This document shows positions 53,741 through 63,072 of a DNA stretch of 64,000 nt, in pieces. The notes under the pieces were generated by a model that ran no database searches, was not told the origin of the DNA, and worked only from the letters and a program-made list of their open reading frames with translations. Made by a program: the position numbers and the translations under genes. Source of the stretch: Stutzerimonas decontaminans (GTDB taxonomy: Bacteria > Pseudomonadota > Gammaproteobacteria > Pseudomonadales > Pseudomonadaceae); NCBI RefSeq assembly GCF_000661915.1, contig NZ_CP007509.1, positions 3,179,501-3,243,500 of the forward strand, given 5' to 3'. Position 1 is the first letter of the stretch, and the number at the start of each line of letters is the position of its first letter.

Positions 53741-54181
53741 CTAGCCATCTGCCTTGGGTTCGTCCAGCGCAGGCAACTGGAGAAGCGCGGCCTGGCGGTC
53801 GGCTGATTGCGACTGCTTCCAGGCTCTGAACGCGTCCAACTCTCCGGACCATTTGCGCATTACCCAGCCCAACACAGCCAGATCATCAACAAATCCTAGC
53901 CCGGGCAGCCAATCGGGAATCGCATCGAGGGGGGACAGGAAATACAGCAGGCCCGCGACGATCGCTATCAGCGCATTTGGGCTGATGGCCCGATACTCGC
54001 CACGCCACCAAGCCACACAAAGAGCTTGTAGCAGCATCAGATCCTCCCGCAAGCCTTTGAGCAATCCTCGCTTCGACGATGACTTGCGCGCCACCGCGAG
54101 CAGCAACGCAGGAATTTTCCCCCGCTTTATCAAGCGCTGGGCAAGCGGGAGATATTTCAGGAAATTCCAGGGAGCCTTCAT
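53741..54181 (-). CDS. YkvA family (DUF1232) membrane protein
   Basis: GAGGG six bases before ATG 54181 sets the start. The 146-residue product carries the DUF1232 motif LIAIVAGLLYFLSPLDAIPDWLPGLGFVDDLAVLGWVM (key: LSPLDAIPDWLPGLGFVDD), a single hydrophobic segment and a basic N-terminus. The function is unknown. The gene is isolated between the HTH unit and the DnaA-box region. Confidence 0.88.
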   Translation of the reverse strand: MKAPWNFLKYLPLAQRLIKRGKIPALLLAVARKSSSKRGLLKGLREDLMLLQALCVAWWRGEYRAISPNALIAIVAGLLYFLSPLDAIPDWLPGLGFVDDLAVLGWVMRKWSGELDAFRAWKQSQSADRQAALLQLPALDEPKADG

Positions 54182-54184
54182 CAA

Positions 54185-54497
54185 TCACCCTCTAGCCTGC
54201 GTCATCCGTGACATTGGGAATGTTATCCACCGAACCTGTGGATAACCTTGTGAACAGTTTCTGGATGACTGCTCCAAATGCCCTATCTACGGGGCTGATC
54301 TACAGATCGACGCTTTTTTATCCAGCCAGGCAAACCCTTTCAAATCAGCAACTTAGGAGAAGACGAAAACCACGACTCAATGCTGAGGTGAGAAACAGCT
54401 GTTGCTAATTCCGAATGTGCATAACCGTGGATTGTCAATGGCTTTACGAGCACTTTGACTGGTGATTGCACGGGGCGTTCGGCCTAATGGACGAACA
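54185..54497. promoter_or_regulatory. Intergenic region with an inverted DnaA-box-like pair
   Basis: GTTATCCAC (54222-54230) and GTGGATAAC (54238-54246) form a perfect inverted repeat around seven bases. The second arm contains a full DnaA consensus on the minus strand (TTATCCACA, 54245-54237), and the first differs by one base. A further GTGGATT-like sequence lies near 54429. No open frame is credible in the gap, which is AT-richer than its surroundings. It may be a DnaA-responsive control region; an origin is not supported because dnaA and related genes are absent here. Confidence 0.5.
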
Positions 54498-54524
54498 AGA
54501 GGCCAGTCATTGCGACCGGCCTCT
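54498..54524 (-). terminator. Weak terminator-like hairpin after the ComEA-like gene
   Basis: AGAGGCC and GGCCTCT pair around a short internal stem (GTC/GAC) with one mismatch. It lies 12 bases after the stop of the minus-strand gene. The T-run is weak (TTGTTC). Confidence 0.5.
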
Positions 54525-54536
54525 GCGCTGCAACTT

Positions 54537-54851
54537 TTACTGCAAGCTGAGCTGGCCTCGGATTTTTTCCAGGGTGGCCGAGCCGATACCTTTTACTTCA
54601 AGCAGCTCGTCTACCGAACTGAACGGGCCATGCTCTTCGCGGTAATCGACGATTGCCTTTGCCTTGGTTGCGCCGATGCCTTTGAGTTCACGGGTAAGCG
54701 TGGCGGCGTCAGCGGTATTGAGGTTCACCGACGCCTGAGAGACGACTGCAACCGGAGCAGGTGCGGGCTGTGTTTGAGTGGCGGCATGAGCGCCGAAGGA
54801 AACGCTGGCAAACACGGCGAACGCTGCAGCGGCGAGAAAAGCTTTGTTCAT
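54537..54851 (-). CDS. ComEA-like helix-hairpin-helix protein
   Basis: AAGGA precedes ATG 54851. The 104-residue product has a signal peptide (MNKAFLAAAAFAVFASVSFGAHA) and a short Pro/Ala linker. Two HhH motifs follow (VNLNTADAATLTRELKGIG and SVDELLEVKGIGSATLEKIRG). ComEA-type proteins bind double-stranded DNA in the periplasm during natural transformation. In pseudomonads this short form is common and its role in uptake is not proven. The gene precedes the flagellar cluster without visible coupling. Confidence 0.9.
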   Translation of the reverse strand: MNKAFLAAAAFAVFASVSFGAHAATQTQPAPAPVAVVSQASVNLNTADAATLTRELKGIGATKAKAIVDYREEHGPFSSVDELLEVKGIGSATLEKIRGQLSLQ

Positions 54852-54973
54852 GGAGATATCCTTATCCGGGGAAATGTTCTACGCGGGACTTCCTGCTCCG
54901 CGTCAGCCAATCTAGCCGCCTGCCTGCCGATGTCAAAAACGACAGTGCATTTTTGCAAACCTCGTCAAACTCC

Positions 54974-56203
54974 TCAGCGCATGGCGTTGAACAGGTTCAG
55001 GCCACTGATTTTGACGTAGCTCTGCTGCGCCGCTTCAAGAATGATGGTCTGGAACGACAATCTGGAAAGGGCTTCGGCGTAATCAAGTTCGCGCAGCTCG
55101 GCCTGGACAGACTTGTTCACCAACGCCACGTCCTCGTTATCGGTCTGCGTCGTCTCGATTACGTTCAGACGCGCACCGATGTTACCGCGAGCAGCGTCTA
55201 CGCTGATCATGCCGTGATCCAGATTGGTAAGCGCTACTGCCACCCCATCCCGGATGGTTGCATTGGATGAAGCGGGGTTTTCCAGCGCAACGCGCAGGTT
55301 GGCAATGGTGTCGAGGATGCCCTGCTTCTCCGCTACCGGCGTCTTTGCCTGCACCACAATCTCCGAGCCCAGCGGCGGCTGTCCACCGACGAAAAGCGTC
55401 ACGCCCCCGAAGACCAGCTTGTCATCCGTTTCAGCATTGCTGTCCAGATTGCTTACGCCGAGCGAGATTTCGGCACCTCCATCCTTAGGAACACCGAAAA
55501 CCTCGTACCTGCCCTCCACCACCGGATCGAACGCTACTCGAATGCCGCTGTATTTGGCGAAAGCGACTTCGTCACTCACCAATGGCGCAGAAACTGGAAA
55601 ACCAAGAGCCTGGGCGCCATCCACGGAGAGACGCCCGGCATTGACTACGTTTTCGAAGACATTTTTTCCGTTGTCGCTAATCGCAATGTTCAGCGAGCTA
55701 GCGATCTGCAGCTTCCGCTGACCCTCATCACCTTGGTAGCTATAGCTGCCAGCGCCATCGCGCACAAACGGCTGGGTCTTTCCCTGAAAACCCGAAAACA
55801 GGTACTCGCCACGGGCGTTACGGGTGTTCATCAGCGACAGCAGCTCGTCCTCACGCTCGGTAAGCTCGGCAGCAATCGACTTGCGGTCCTCAGCGCTCAA
55901 GCCTCCATTACCCGCCTGCACCGCCAGCTCTCGCACTCGCTGTAAAACCGTATTTACCGAATTGAGCGTGACCTCCTCCTGCGTGAGGCTGTTCTTCGCG
56001 GCAGTCAGGTTGGAGTTGTACTGGCTCAACACGTTCTGTTGCTGCTCTAGCTGCAGCAGGCGCACCGAAGCGACCGGATCGTCTGCCGGCGTGAGAATGC
56101 GGTTGCCAGTGCTGATCTGTTCTTGCGTACGGGTCGCGTTGGCGTAATTGCGCTGCAACCCAGCCACGCCGTTATTGAACGCTTGCACGGTAGAAATGCG
56201 CAT
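54974..56203 (-). CDS. flgL: Flagellar hook-associated protein 3 (FlgL)
   Basis: The 409-residue product starts MRISTVQAFNNGVAGLQRNY with the D0 coiled-coil. It has the SDLNxA-type conserved region (YNSNLTAAKNSLTQEEVTLNSVN) and ends in a second coiled-coil (DYAEALSRLSFQTIILEAAQQSYVKISGLNLFNAM). It forms the hook-filament junction next to flagellin. It is the last gene of the flgF-L run and starts 13 bases after flgK. FlgL carries no N-terminal signal; export is by the flagellar apparatus. Confidence 0.95.
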   Translation of the reverse strand: MRISTVQAFNNGVAGLQRNYANATRTQEQISTGNRILTPADDPVASVRLLQLEQQQNVLSQYNSNLTAAKNSLTQEEVTLNSVNTVLQRVRELAVQAGNGGLSAEDRKSIAAELTEREDELLSLMNTRNARGEYLFSGFQGKTQPFVRDGAGSYSYQGDEGQRKLQIASSLNIAISDNGKNVFENVVNAGRLSVDGAQALGFPVSAPLVSDEVAFAKYSGIRVAFDPVVEGRYEVFGVPKDGGAEISLGVSNLDSNAETDDKLVFGGVTLFVGGQPPLGSEIVVQAKTPVAEKQGILDTIANLRVALENPASSNATIRDGVAVALTNLDHGMISVDAARGNIGARLNVIETTQTDNEDVALVNKSVQAELRELDYAEALSRLSFQTIILEAAQQSYVKISGLNLFNAMR

Positions 56204-56215
56204 ATGACGGGCCTG

Positions 56216-58231
56216 TTACCTGAAGGAGCTGATCAATGTATCGAACAAGGAGCGCGCAACTTGAATGATCTGAGCTGAAGCGTTGTAGTACTGCTCGAAC
56301 TTGATCAGGTTTGCTGCCTCTTCATCCAGGTTCACAGCCGATAGCGAATCGCGGTTGTCGGTGGCTTGCTTGAGAATCGCGCCAGTCGCTTCGCTGTCCA
56401 TTCGTGCCTGGGCGGTCAAGGTGCCGACGCGCTCGACCAATTCGCCATAGCCATCGGTGAAGCTGAAGCCCGAACCCGCGACACCAGGGGTCACGCCTAC
56501 GGTCTGCTTCGTCTGCAGATCGACCAGCTTCAAGGCGTTGCGGTTGTCGGAGACGCCGCTCTGGTTGAAGTTGAACGAGAAGGTATCGTTCGCCTCGGGC
56601 CTGCCGCTTACGGTGAACTCGAAACTGTATTGCTGGACATTGGGCGCCGTGCCCGTAGTAAGCGTCAGGTTCAGCGTATTGGTCTGCCCGGCGGTGATGC
56701 TGGCGGGTGACAGCGCAAGCCCCGCCGGCGCAGGTGTCGGAAGGGTCAGCCCGTTGCCATCATAAGTCAGCGTCAACCCTTCGAACGCCGCTGATAGCGC
56801 AGCCGCATCGATGGGCGATGGCCCGGACAGCAGATTGGGCTGGCCAATCACTCCTGTCCCGCTGTTTTGCAACGTGCTCTGCGCACGCACCGGCGCTGCA
56901 AACGCCAGCTGATCGGCCTGATCCAGCGTCGCCTTGATATCAGAAGCACCACGCCGGGTCGGCTGGAGGCTGAACTTGTCGCCAGGGGCCGGCGGCGGAT
57001 TGCCCAGCACGATCTGAAATCCCTGGTTGCGGCCGTCCTTGTCGGTGATCGACAGCGTACCGGCCGGATTTTCCGTGGCTGTCATCAACTGGTTATCGCT
57101 CAGGCGCCGTACCTTGTAACTACTACCGTCATATTCCATCAGGTAGTCACTGGTGCTGAGCTGGCTGGTATTGGTGATGTTCAGTACCGGCTGCGCATTG
57201 CTGTTGCCCGCAAACGCGTTGACACGCAACTTGGCCAGCGCAGGATCGTTGTAGTCACCAAACAAAGCCGAACCGACTTGTCCCTTGAGATCCAGCCCCT
57301 GCCCCAGTTGCGTATTGACCTGATCGCTCACCGCAAGCGCCAGGCGACCAAGCGAGTTCATGGTGGAGTCCAGCACTTCCTCGCGATAACGGATCAACCC
57401 GCCCAACTCGCCGCCGGTAATCTGCGAAGTGATGCCCTGCCGAGATCCGCCGCTGATGAACTGCACCTCATGGCGGTTCGGATCACCCTGCCCCGGCACC
57501 ACTTCGAGACGCGCCACCGTGCTGCCTACCACCAGAGGTTGGCCGCTACCGATGAAGATATTGAAGCTGCTGTCATCCTGCGGAACCACGGTCACCCCGA
57601 TGTAACCCGACAACTGGCGCACGGCCTCATCACGAGCATCGAGCAGATCGTTTGGCTGTTTGCCGTTGGCCGCCGCAATGGCAATCGCCTCGTTCAGGCT
57701 ACCGATACTGCCAGCCAGCCGGTTTACCTGGTCGGTGACCGCGGACATCTGCTTGTTGGTGAAATTGTTCTGCTCGGAGAGCCGGTCATACACCGTGTTG
57801 AAACGCCGTGCCAACCCCTCGGCCTCGGCCAGTACCAGCTGGCGCGCTGGGATGTTCGCCGGGTCCTCGGCAGCGGTCTGCAAAGCCGAGAAGAACTTCT
57901 GCAGCGAGGGCGTAATACCGGTAGTGGAGCCGGCCAGCAATGAATCGAGCTGATTGATCTGGCTCTTGTAGGCCTCCACATCAGCGCTCAGCGAAGTACT
58001 ACTACGCAGCTGGCTGGTGAGGAATTCGCTATAGCTGCGGCGAATCTCCACCAGCGTGGTTCCCGAGCCGATATAGCCCGCGCCACTGAACTGGGGAGAC
58101 CGGGTGGCCTGGGTCGCATCCTGGCGACTGTAGCCAGGTGTGTTGACGTTGGAGATGTTGTGGCCAGTGATGGACAGCTGGGTCTTGCTGGCAGCCAGGC
58201 CGGAAAGGCCAATGCTCAATAGGTCAGCCAT
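56216..58231 (-). CDS. flgK: Flagellar hook-associated protein 1 (FlgK)
   Basis: The 671-residue product opens with ADLLSIGLSGLAASKTQLSITGHNISNVNTPGYSRQ (key: SITGHNISNVNTPGYSRQ), the FlgK/FlgE-type start. It ends with the conserved DEEAANLIKFEQYYNASAQIIQVARSLFDTLI-type C-terminus. It caps the hook and joins the filament via FlgL. GAGG lies before the ATG. A variable middle (about 200-560) gives it a length typical of pseudomonads. It begins three bases after flgJ. Confidence 0.95.
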   Translation of the reverse strand: MADLLSIGLSGLAASKTQLSITGHNISNVNTPGYSRQDATQATRSPQFSGAGYIGSGTTLVEIRRSYSEFLTSQLRSSTSLSADVEAYKSQINQLDSLLAGSTTGITPSLQKFFSALQTAAEDPANIPARQLVLAEAEGLARRFNTVYDRLSEQNNFTNKQMSAVTDQVNRLAGSIGSLNEAIAIAAANGKQPNDLLDARDEAVRQLSGYIGVTVVPQDDSSFNIFIGSGQPLVVGSTVARLEVVPGQGDPNRHEVQFISGGSRQGITSQITGGELGGLIRYREEVLDSTMNSLGRLALAVSDQVNTQLGQGLDLKGQVGSALFGDYNDPALAKLRVNAFAGNSNAQPVLNITNTSQLSTSDYLMEYDGSSYKVRRLSDNQLMTATENPAGTLSITDKDGRNQGFQIVLGNPPPAPGDKFSLQPTRRGASDIKATLDQADQLAFAAPVRAQSTLQNSGTGVIGQPNLLSGPSPIDAAALSAAFEGLTLTYDGNGLTLPTPAPAGLALSPASITAGQTNTLNLTLTTGTAPNVQQYSFEFTVSGRPEANDTFSFNFNQSGVSDNRNALKLVDLQTKQTVGVTPGVAGSGFSFTDGYGELVERVGTLTAQARMDSEATGAILKQATDNRDSLSAVNLDEEAANLIKFEQYYNASAQIIQVARSLFDTLISSFR

Positions 58232-58234
58232 GGT

Positions 58235-59407
58235 TTAGCCTCTGGTCCGCATCGCGGGCACCGAATTCGCGTCGGCAACGGTCTGATAGGTCTGCATCTT
58301 GCGCGCGATCTGGCTGATCTTGCGGGCATATTGCGGATCGGTGGCATACCCGGCTTTCTGCAATTCTTTGACGAAACGCTCCGAGTCGCCAGTGTTGCTC
58401 GCTACCTGGATCGCGGTCCGGTAGCGGTCGTTGTTCTCCAGCAAGCTGACGAAGTCGTCGAAGCTCTGCTCGAATGAATCGTACGCGCGAAAGCCCGCCT
58501 TCTCGCGGGTCGCCTTGCCATTGACGTATTCGGTGGTCGTCACGGTGGCGGACGCGCCTTTCCAACCGGTCGCCTTGATGCCGAACAGGTTATGGCTGTT
58601 GCTGCCGTCCTTCTGCCGAATCATGGACTTACCCCAGCCGGTTTCCAGTGCGGCCTGCGCGACCAGGAAGCGTGGTTCGATCCCAAGGCGCTCGGCAGCC
58701 TTCTCGGCCATGGGCAGCATGGTGGCGATGAACTCCTGCGAGGAACTGAAACGCGTCTTGCTCGGTGCGTTCGGAGCACTTTTCTCGACACCGTTTACCG
58801 TCAGCGGCTTGTCTGCGGGCGGCACGAACGCGGTGGCCGGTTTCCAATCCACGTCGACCAATGGCTGCATGGCATCGCCAGCTGGCGCAACCGCTGTCGC
58901 TGACACGTTGGCAACCTGTTGTTCGCTAAGCTTCCCAGGCAATGCAAGCCTGCGCTGATTCAACAGCCTTGAATCATCTCGAGCAGATTCGACGCCAGCT
59001 GCCGGTTTGCTCGGCCAGGCCGAGCCTTCCGTCTGCGCAACCTGAGCGAATGGATTGTTGCGCGTCACCGTTTCGGTCTGCTTGCTCAGCTGGCGCACCA
59101 GCACATCCGCCAGCCCTATGCCGCCACCTTCCTTGGACAGGCTGACCGACAGCTGCTGGTCGTACATGTCCTGATACTGCTTGCTGGCCTGGCTGTTCAG
59201 CGGATTATCCTTGGCCAGCACCTCGGTAGCCGCACGCATCGACTTGAGCATCTCGTTGAGGAACAACGATTCGAATTCCTGCGCAACTTTGCGCACGTTC
59301 TCCTCGCCGTCGCGGTCTTTGCCGACCTTGAGCTGGCTGAGACGATTGAGGTCGGTGTAGCTGCCGCTATCGAGACCACGCGCTCCGCTACCGAGACGAT
59401 TTTCCAT
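58235..59407 (-). CDS. flgJ: Flagellar rod-cap/peptidoglycan hydrolase FlgJ
   Basis: The 390-residue product has the N-terminal rod-scaffold domain (about 1-130: FESLFLNEMLKSMRAATEV) and a C-terminal glucosaminidase domain (from about 225). The latter has the catalytic Glu in AQAALETGWGKS, then HNLFGIKA and YSVxF-type strands. It cuts peptidoglycan to let the rod pass through the periplasm. Such two-domain FlgJ is normal for gammaproteobacteria. It lies 10 bases after flgI and precedes flgK. Confidence 0.94.
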   Translation of the reverse strand: MENRLGSGARGLDSGSYTDLNRLSQLKVGKDRDGEENVRKVAQEFESLFLNEMLKSMRAATEVLAKDNPLNSQASKQYQDMYDQQLSVSLSKEGGGIGLADVLVRQLSKQTETVTRNNPFAQVAQTEGSAWPSKPAAGVESARDDSRLLNQRRLALPGKLSEQQVANVSATAVAPAGDAMQPLVDVDWKPATAFVPPADKPLTVNGVEKSAPNAPSKTRFSSSQEFIATMLPMAEKAAERLGIEPRFLVAQAALETGWGKSMIRQKDGSNSHNLFGIKATGWKGASATVTTTEYVNGKATREKAGFRAYDSFEQSFDDFVSLLENNDRYRTAIQVASNTGDSERFVKELQKAGYATDPQYARKISQIARKMQTYQTVADANSVPAMRTRG

Positions 59408-59417
59408 ATCGCTACCC

Positions 59418-60518
59418 TTAGATCACGATCAGGTCGGCTTGCAGCGCGCCGGCCTGCTTCAACGCTTCGAGAATGGCCATCAGGTCGCTGGGCGCAGCGC
59501 CCACCTGATTCACCGCCCGGACGATTTCATCCAGCGTGGTGCCCGGGCCGAACTTGAACATCGGCTTGGCTTCCTGCTCGGCTTTGACCTTCGAGTTGGG
59601 CACGACCACTGTCTGCCCATCCGAGAAGGGTTCCGGCTGGCTAACCTGCGGCTCTTCGGTGATGGTCACGGTCAGACTGCCATGGGTGACGGCGGCAGGC
59701 TGAACCCGTACGTTCTGGCCGATCACGATGGTGCCAGTACGCGAGTTGATGATGACCTTGGCCACTGCCTGGCCGACCTCGACCTCGAGGTTTTCCAGGA
59801 TCGACAGGTAATCCACGCGCTGGCTAGGGTCCAGCGGCGCGGTGACGCTGATCGAGCCACCATCGAGCGCTTGCGCCACACCTGGGCCGAGCAGGTCATT
59901 GATCTGGTCGACGATGTTCTTGGCGGTGGTGAAGTCCGGGCGATTGAGATTCAGGGTCAGCGTGTTGCCTTGATTGAAGCCACTCGGCACCGGGCGCTCG
60001 ACGGTCGCGCCACCGGGAATGCGGCCGGCCGACGGCGAGTTGACGGTAATTCGCGAGCCATCCGCGCCACCTGCATCGAAGCCCCCTACCACCAGGTTGC
60101 CTTGGGCGATGGCGTAGACGTTGCCGTCGATACCTTTCAATGGCGCCATCAACAAGCTACCGCCGCGCAGGCTCTTGGCGTTACCGATGGACGAAACGGT
60201 GATGTCGATGGTCTGACCAGGCTTGGCGAACGGCGGCAATTCGGCATGGATGGACACCGCCGCGACGTTCTTCAACTGGATATTGCCGCCGGCCGGCACC
60301 TTGATCCCGAACTGAGCCAGCATGTTGTTGAAGGTCTGCACGGTGAACGGCGTCTGAGTGGTCTGGTCACCGCTACCGTTCAAACCGACAACCAGGCCGT
60401 AACCGATCAGCTGGTTGCTCCGTACACCATGGATGGTCGCGACATCCTTCAGACGCTCGGCCTGCGCGCCAGCGCAAAGCGTGAGCAAGCCCGCGAGCAG
60501 AAGCAGTTTTTTCCACAT
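59418..60518 (-). CDS. flgI: Flagellar P-ring protein FlgI
   Basis: ATG 60518 has GGAGC eight bases upstream and gives a standard signal peptide ([20 protein letters not shown]); the nine-codon longer frame does not. The 366-residue protein has [20 protein letters not shown] near the start and the family's strong ring domain. It forms the P-ring in the peptidoglycan layer. It follows flgH after 14 bases. Confidence 0.95.
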   Translation of the reverse strand: MWKKLLLLAGLLTLCAGAQAERLKDVATIHGVRSNQLIGYGLVVGLNGSGDQTTQTPFTVQTFNNMLAQFGIKVPAGGNIQLKNVAAVSIHAELPPFAKPGQTIDITVSSIGNAKSLRGGSLLMAPLKGIDGNVYAIAQGNLVVGGFDAGGADGSRITVNSPSAGRIPGGATVERPVPSGFNQGNTLTLNLNRPDFTTAKNIVDQINDLLGPGVAQALDGGSISVTAPLDPSQRVDYLSILENLEVEVGQAVAKVIINSRTGTIVIGQNVRVQPAAVTHGSLTVTITEEPQVSQPEPFSDGQTVVVPNSKVKAEQEAKPMFKFGPGTTLDEIVRAVNQVGAAPSDLMAILEALKQAGALQADLIVI

Positions 60519-60532
60519 GACATCAGCTCCGG

Positions 60533-61228
60533 TCAGAAGGGCCACATCGGGCTAAGGAAGAATCGGTCGAGCCAGCCCGGCTGGCTCGCATCGGCAAAGG
60601 CGCCGGTGCCCGAATAGGTGATACGTGCATCGGCAATGCGTGTTGACGGAACGGTGTTGTCGGTGGAGATATCGTCCGCGCGCACCAGGCCCGCAATGCG
60701 CACCAGTTCGTCGCCGGTATTGAGCGTCATCCACTTCTCACCGCGCACGGCGAGGATGCCGTTAGGCAGCACTTCGGAAATGGTGACGGTGATGGAGCCG
60801 GACAGGCTGTTGCTCTGCCCTGCCTGGCCAGAGCCGGAAGTGTCGCGCGACGCCTCGTACTCGGCGCCCAGATTCATCGAATTACCCGTCAGCGGGTTCG
60901 CCATCGAAACCGCCCCGCCGAACAGCGAGCCGAGACCGATGTTCGCACTGCTGTCCTTCGAGAGCTTGGAGGTCGCGTTCTTGCTGGCCTGAGTCCGCTC
61001 GTTGAGGGTGATGGTAATGATGTCGCCGACCCGATGAGCCTTGCGGTCGTCGTACAGGTTGGTTTCGAAGCCTGCCTGATAGATCGCGCCGTTGTTCTGC
61101 GCCGCCGGCAACGGCGTGCGCGGCAGCACCGGAGCGTAGTACGGGTCGTTCGGTTTCGGCGCAGGGGCAACACATCCGACCAGCGCCAGGGCAGACGACA
61201 TCGACACAACAATCAGCAAACGGCTCAT
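60533..61228 (-). CDS. flgH: Flagellar L-ring lipoprotein FlgH
   Basis: ATG 61228 is preceded by GAGG. The 231-residue product has a lipobox (ALVGC) and the L-ring pattern [21 protein letters not shown], then [20 protein letters not shown] strands and a closing [14 protein letters not shown]. It forms the outer membrane L-ring that works with FlgI. It is part of the flgFGHIJKL transcript. Confidence 0.95.
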   Translation of the reverse strand: MSRLLIVVSMSSALALVGCVAPAPKPNDPYYAPVLPRTPLPAAQNNGAIYQAGFETNLYDDRKAHRVGDIITITLNERTQASKNATSKLSKDSSANIGLGSLFGGAVSMANPLTGNSMNLGAEYEASRDTSGSGQAGQSNSLSGSITVTISEVLPNGILAVRGEKWMTLNTGDELVRIAGLVRADDISTDNTVPSTRIADARITYSGTGAFADASQPGWLDRFFLSPMWPF

Positions 61229-61312
61229 AAACACCTCAAGCCATGACAGGCCATCGAAACTACTGCGAGCAGCACGAGGCGTGCGTGCCCGTATACAACG
61301 GCGAACGCGCGA

Positions 61313-62098
61313 TCAGAGCTGCTGCGTGACAAACGACAGCATCTGGTCGGCGGTGGAAATGACCTTGGAATTCATCTCGTAGGCGCGCTGGGTGGTGATC
61401 ATGTTCACCAGTTCCTCAACGACGCTGACGTTGGAGTTCTCCAGGGTGTTCTGCAGCACCGTACCCAGGCCGTTCAGCCCTGGCGTACTGACCTGCGGCG
61501 CGCCGCTTGCAGCGGTCTCCAGGAACAGGTTGTTGCCCATCGCCTGCAGACCTGCCGGGTTGATGAAGTCGGCCGTCTGCAGGTTGCCGATGATCTGCGG
61601 CTGAGGATTGCCCACGGTGGTCACCGAAACGGTACCGTCCTCGCCGACAGTGAATGTCTGAGTTTCCGGCGGAACCACGATGGCCGGCTCCAATGCGTAA
61701 CCGTTGGAGGTGACCAGCTGGCCGTCGGAGCTCAGGTGGAAGCTACCGTCGCGGGTGTAGGAAACCGTACCGTCCGGCAGTAGCACCTGGAAGAAACCGC
61801 GGCCATTGATCGCCATGTCCAGCGGCTGCTCGGTGGTCTGCAGACTACCGGCGGTAAAAATCTTCTGGGTTCCGGTCACGCGCACACCGGTACCCAGCTG
61901 CAAGCCGGACGGCAGTTCGCTGTCCTGGCTGGATTGGCCACCGGGCTGGCGACGGATCTGATACAGCAGATCCTGGAATTCGGCACGGTCACGCTTGAAG
62001 CCGGTAGTAGAAACGTTGGCCAGGTTGTTGGAAATGGTCGTCAGGTTCATATCCTGAGCGGACAGTCCGGTCTTGCTGACCCAAAGTGCTGGAAGCAT
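61313..62098 (-). CDS. flgG: Flagellar distal rod protein FlgG
   Basis: The 261-residue product has the rod start LWVSKTGLSAQDMNLTTISNNLANVSTTGFKRDRAEFQDL (key: ISNNLANVSTTGFKR). The ending is QRAYEMNSKVISTADQMLSFVTQQL. It forms the distal rod above FlgF. An 84-base gap separates it from flgH, and no promoter was recognised in it. Confidence 0.96.
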   Translation of the reverse strand: MLPALWVSKTGLSAQDMNLTTISNNLANVSTTGFKRDRAEFQDLLYQIRRQPGGQSSQDSELPSGLQLGTGVRVTGTQKIFTAGSLQTTEQPLDMAINGRGFFQVLLPDGTVSYTRDGSFHLSSDGQLVTSNGYALEPAIVVPPETQTFTVGEDGTVSVTTVGNPQPQIIGNLQTADFINPAGLQAMGNNLFLETAASGAPQVSTPGLNGLGTVLQNTLENSNVSVVEELVNMITTQRAYEMNSKVISTADQMLSFVTQQL

Positions 62099-62133
62099 GA
62101 GCTTTCTCCTCGTGCGCCGCCGGCGCCACGCTA

Positions 62134-62874
62134 TTAGCTGAGTTGCAGTACGCGCGCCATGGCAGCCGCATCATCTTCGGCGGTGCGCATCATCTTTACG
62201 TGCAGTTCGAACTGGCGGGACAGCGCCAGGATGGAAGTCATTTCGGATACCGCGTTGACGTTGCTCGCCTCAAGAAATCCCGAAACGACTCGTACGTTTG
62301 CGTCCGGCTCGACGGGCTGGCCATCTTTCAGGCGAATCAAGCCATCCGTACCCTTTTCCAGCTGCTTCGGATCGGGATTGACCAACTTGATCCGATCCAC
62401 CGTGACCACAATGTTCGGATTTTCACCCAGGGCCCGGATGCTGATGGTGCCGTCATGACCGACGTCGATCTTCTCCTCGGGCGGGATAGCAATCGGCCCG
62501 CCGTTACCCATCACAGGCATGCCGTCGGCGGTGCGCAACATGCCCAGCACGTCAATATTCAGGCTGCCCGTACGGACATACGCCTCACTGCCATCCGGCG
62601 CCTGCACCGCGATCCATCCTTCACCCTCGACGGCTACATCCAGGTCACGACCTGTTTCCTGCAGTGTACCGGACGTGAAATCCGTGCCGGGCCGCTCGGA
62701 CATCGCATAAACCCGCGCCGGATGGCTATCGCCAAACACCTGCATAGAGCGGGCTTGCTCAAAATCCCGGCGAAACCCGGTAGTCGAAATGTTCGCCAGA
62801 TTGTTGGCATGGGCCTGCTGTGCCCGCGCATTTTGGCTGGCCCCGGTCATGGCCACGTAGAGCATCTTGTCCAT
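62134..62874 (-). CDS. flgF: Flagellar proximal rod protein FlgF
   Basis: The ATG at 62874 has GGAG six bases upstream; an ATG two codons earlier has no room for a site. The product has 246 residues with MDKMLYVAMTGASQNARAQQAHANNLANISTTGFRRD (key: NNLANISTTGFRRD) and a closing SRQFELHVKMM. It is the first gene of a sigma-54 transcript, with a matching element at 62928-62943. flgG follows after 35 bases. Confidence 0.95.
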   Translation of the reverse strand: MDKMLYVAMTGASQNARAQQAHANNLANISTTGFRRDFEQARSMQVFGDSHPARVYAMSERPGTDFTSGTLQETGRDLDVAVEGEGWIAVQAPDGSEAYVRTGSLNIDVLGMLRTADGMPVMGNGGPIAIPPEEKIDVGHDGTISIRALGENPNIVVTVDRIKLVNPDPKQLEKGTDGLIRLKDGQPVEPDANVRVVSGFLEASNVNAVSEMTSILALSRQFELHVKMMRTAEDDAAAMARVLQLS

Positions 62875-62927
62875 CAACATCTCCGAGACGCGAGTTTGAC
62901 ACTTGCGGTTCTGTTAATAAGCAAAAA

Positions 62928-62943
62928 TGCAAGGCGCATGCCA
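62928..62943 (-). promoter_or_regulatory. Sigma-54 (RpoN) promoter of flgF
   Basis: On the minus strand the sequence reads TGGCATGCGCCTTGCA, close to the -24/-12 consensus (TGGCAC-N5-TTGCA) with exact GG-N10-GC spacing. It lies about 55 bases upstream of the flgF ATG and downstream of the flgE terminator. RpoN control of flgFGHIJKL is known in Pseudomonas. No upstream activator site was identified. Confidence 0.88.
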
Positions 62944-62996
62944 CTCCCAGCAACGCCCTTCAACCTGTTGATTCATCAGGCTTTTACAGAAAGCAA

Positions 62997-63016
62997 GAAG
63001 GCCCCGAAGGGCCTTC
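62997..63016 (-). terminator. Terminator between flgE and flgF
   Basis: An 8-bp stem (GAAGGCCC with GGGCCTTC) closes a four-base TTCG-type loop on the minus strand and is followed by a T-rich stretch (TTGCTTTC). It lies about 57 bases after the flgE stop. Confidence 0.75.
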
Positions 63017-63072
63017 TCTGGCGAGAGCGGCGGAATACTGCCGTCAGCGGCAATCATCCGCTGCCACGACTA

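Noticed and set aside
54222..54246. Chromosomal replication origin
   Set aside because: Only one inverted pair of boxes is evident, and dnaA, dnaN, gyrB, rpmH and parAB are not in the window.
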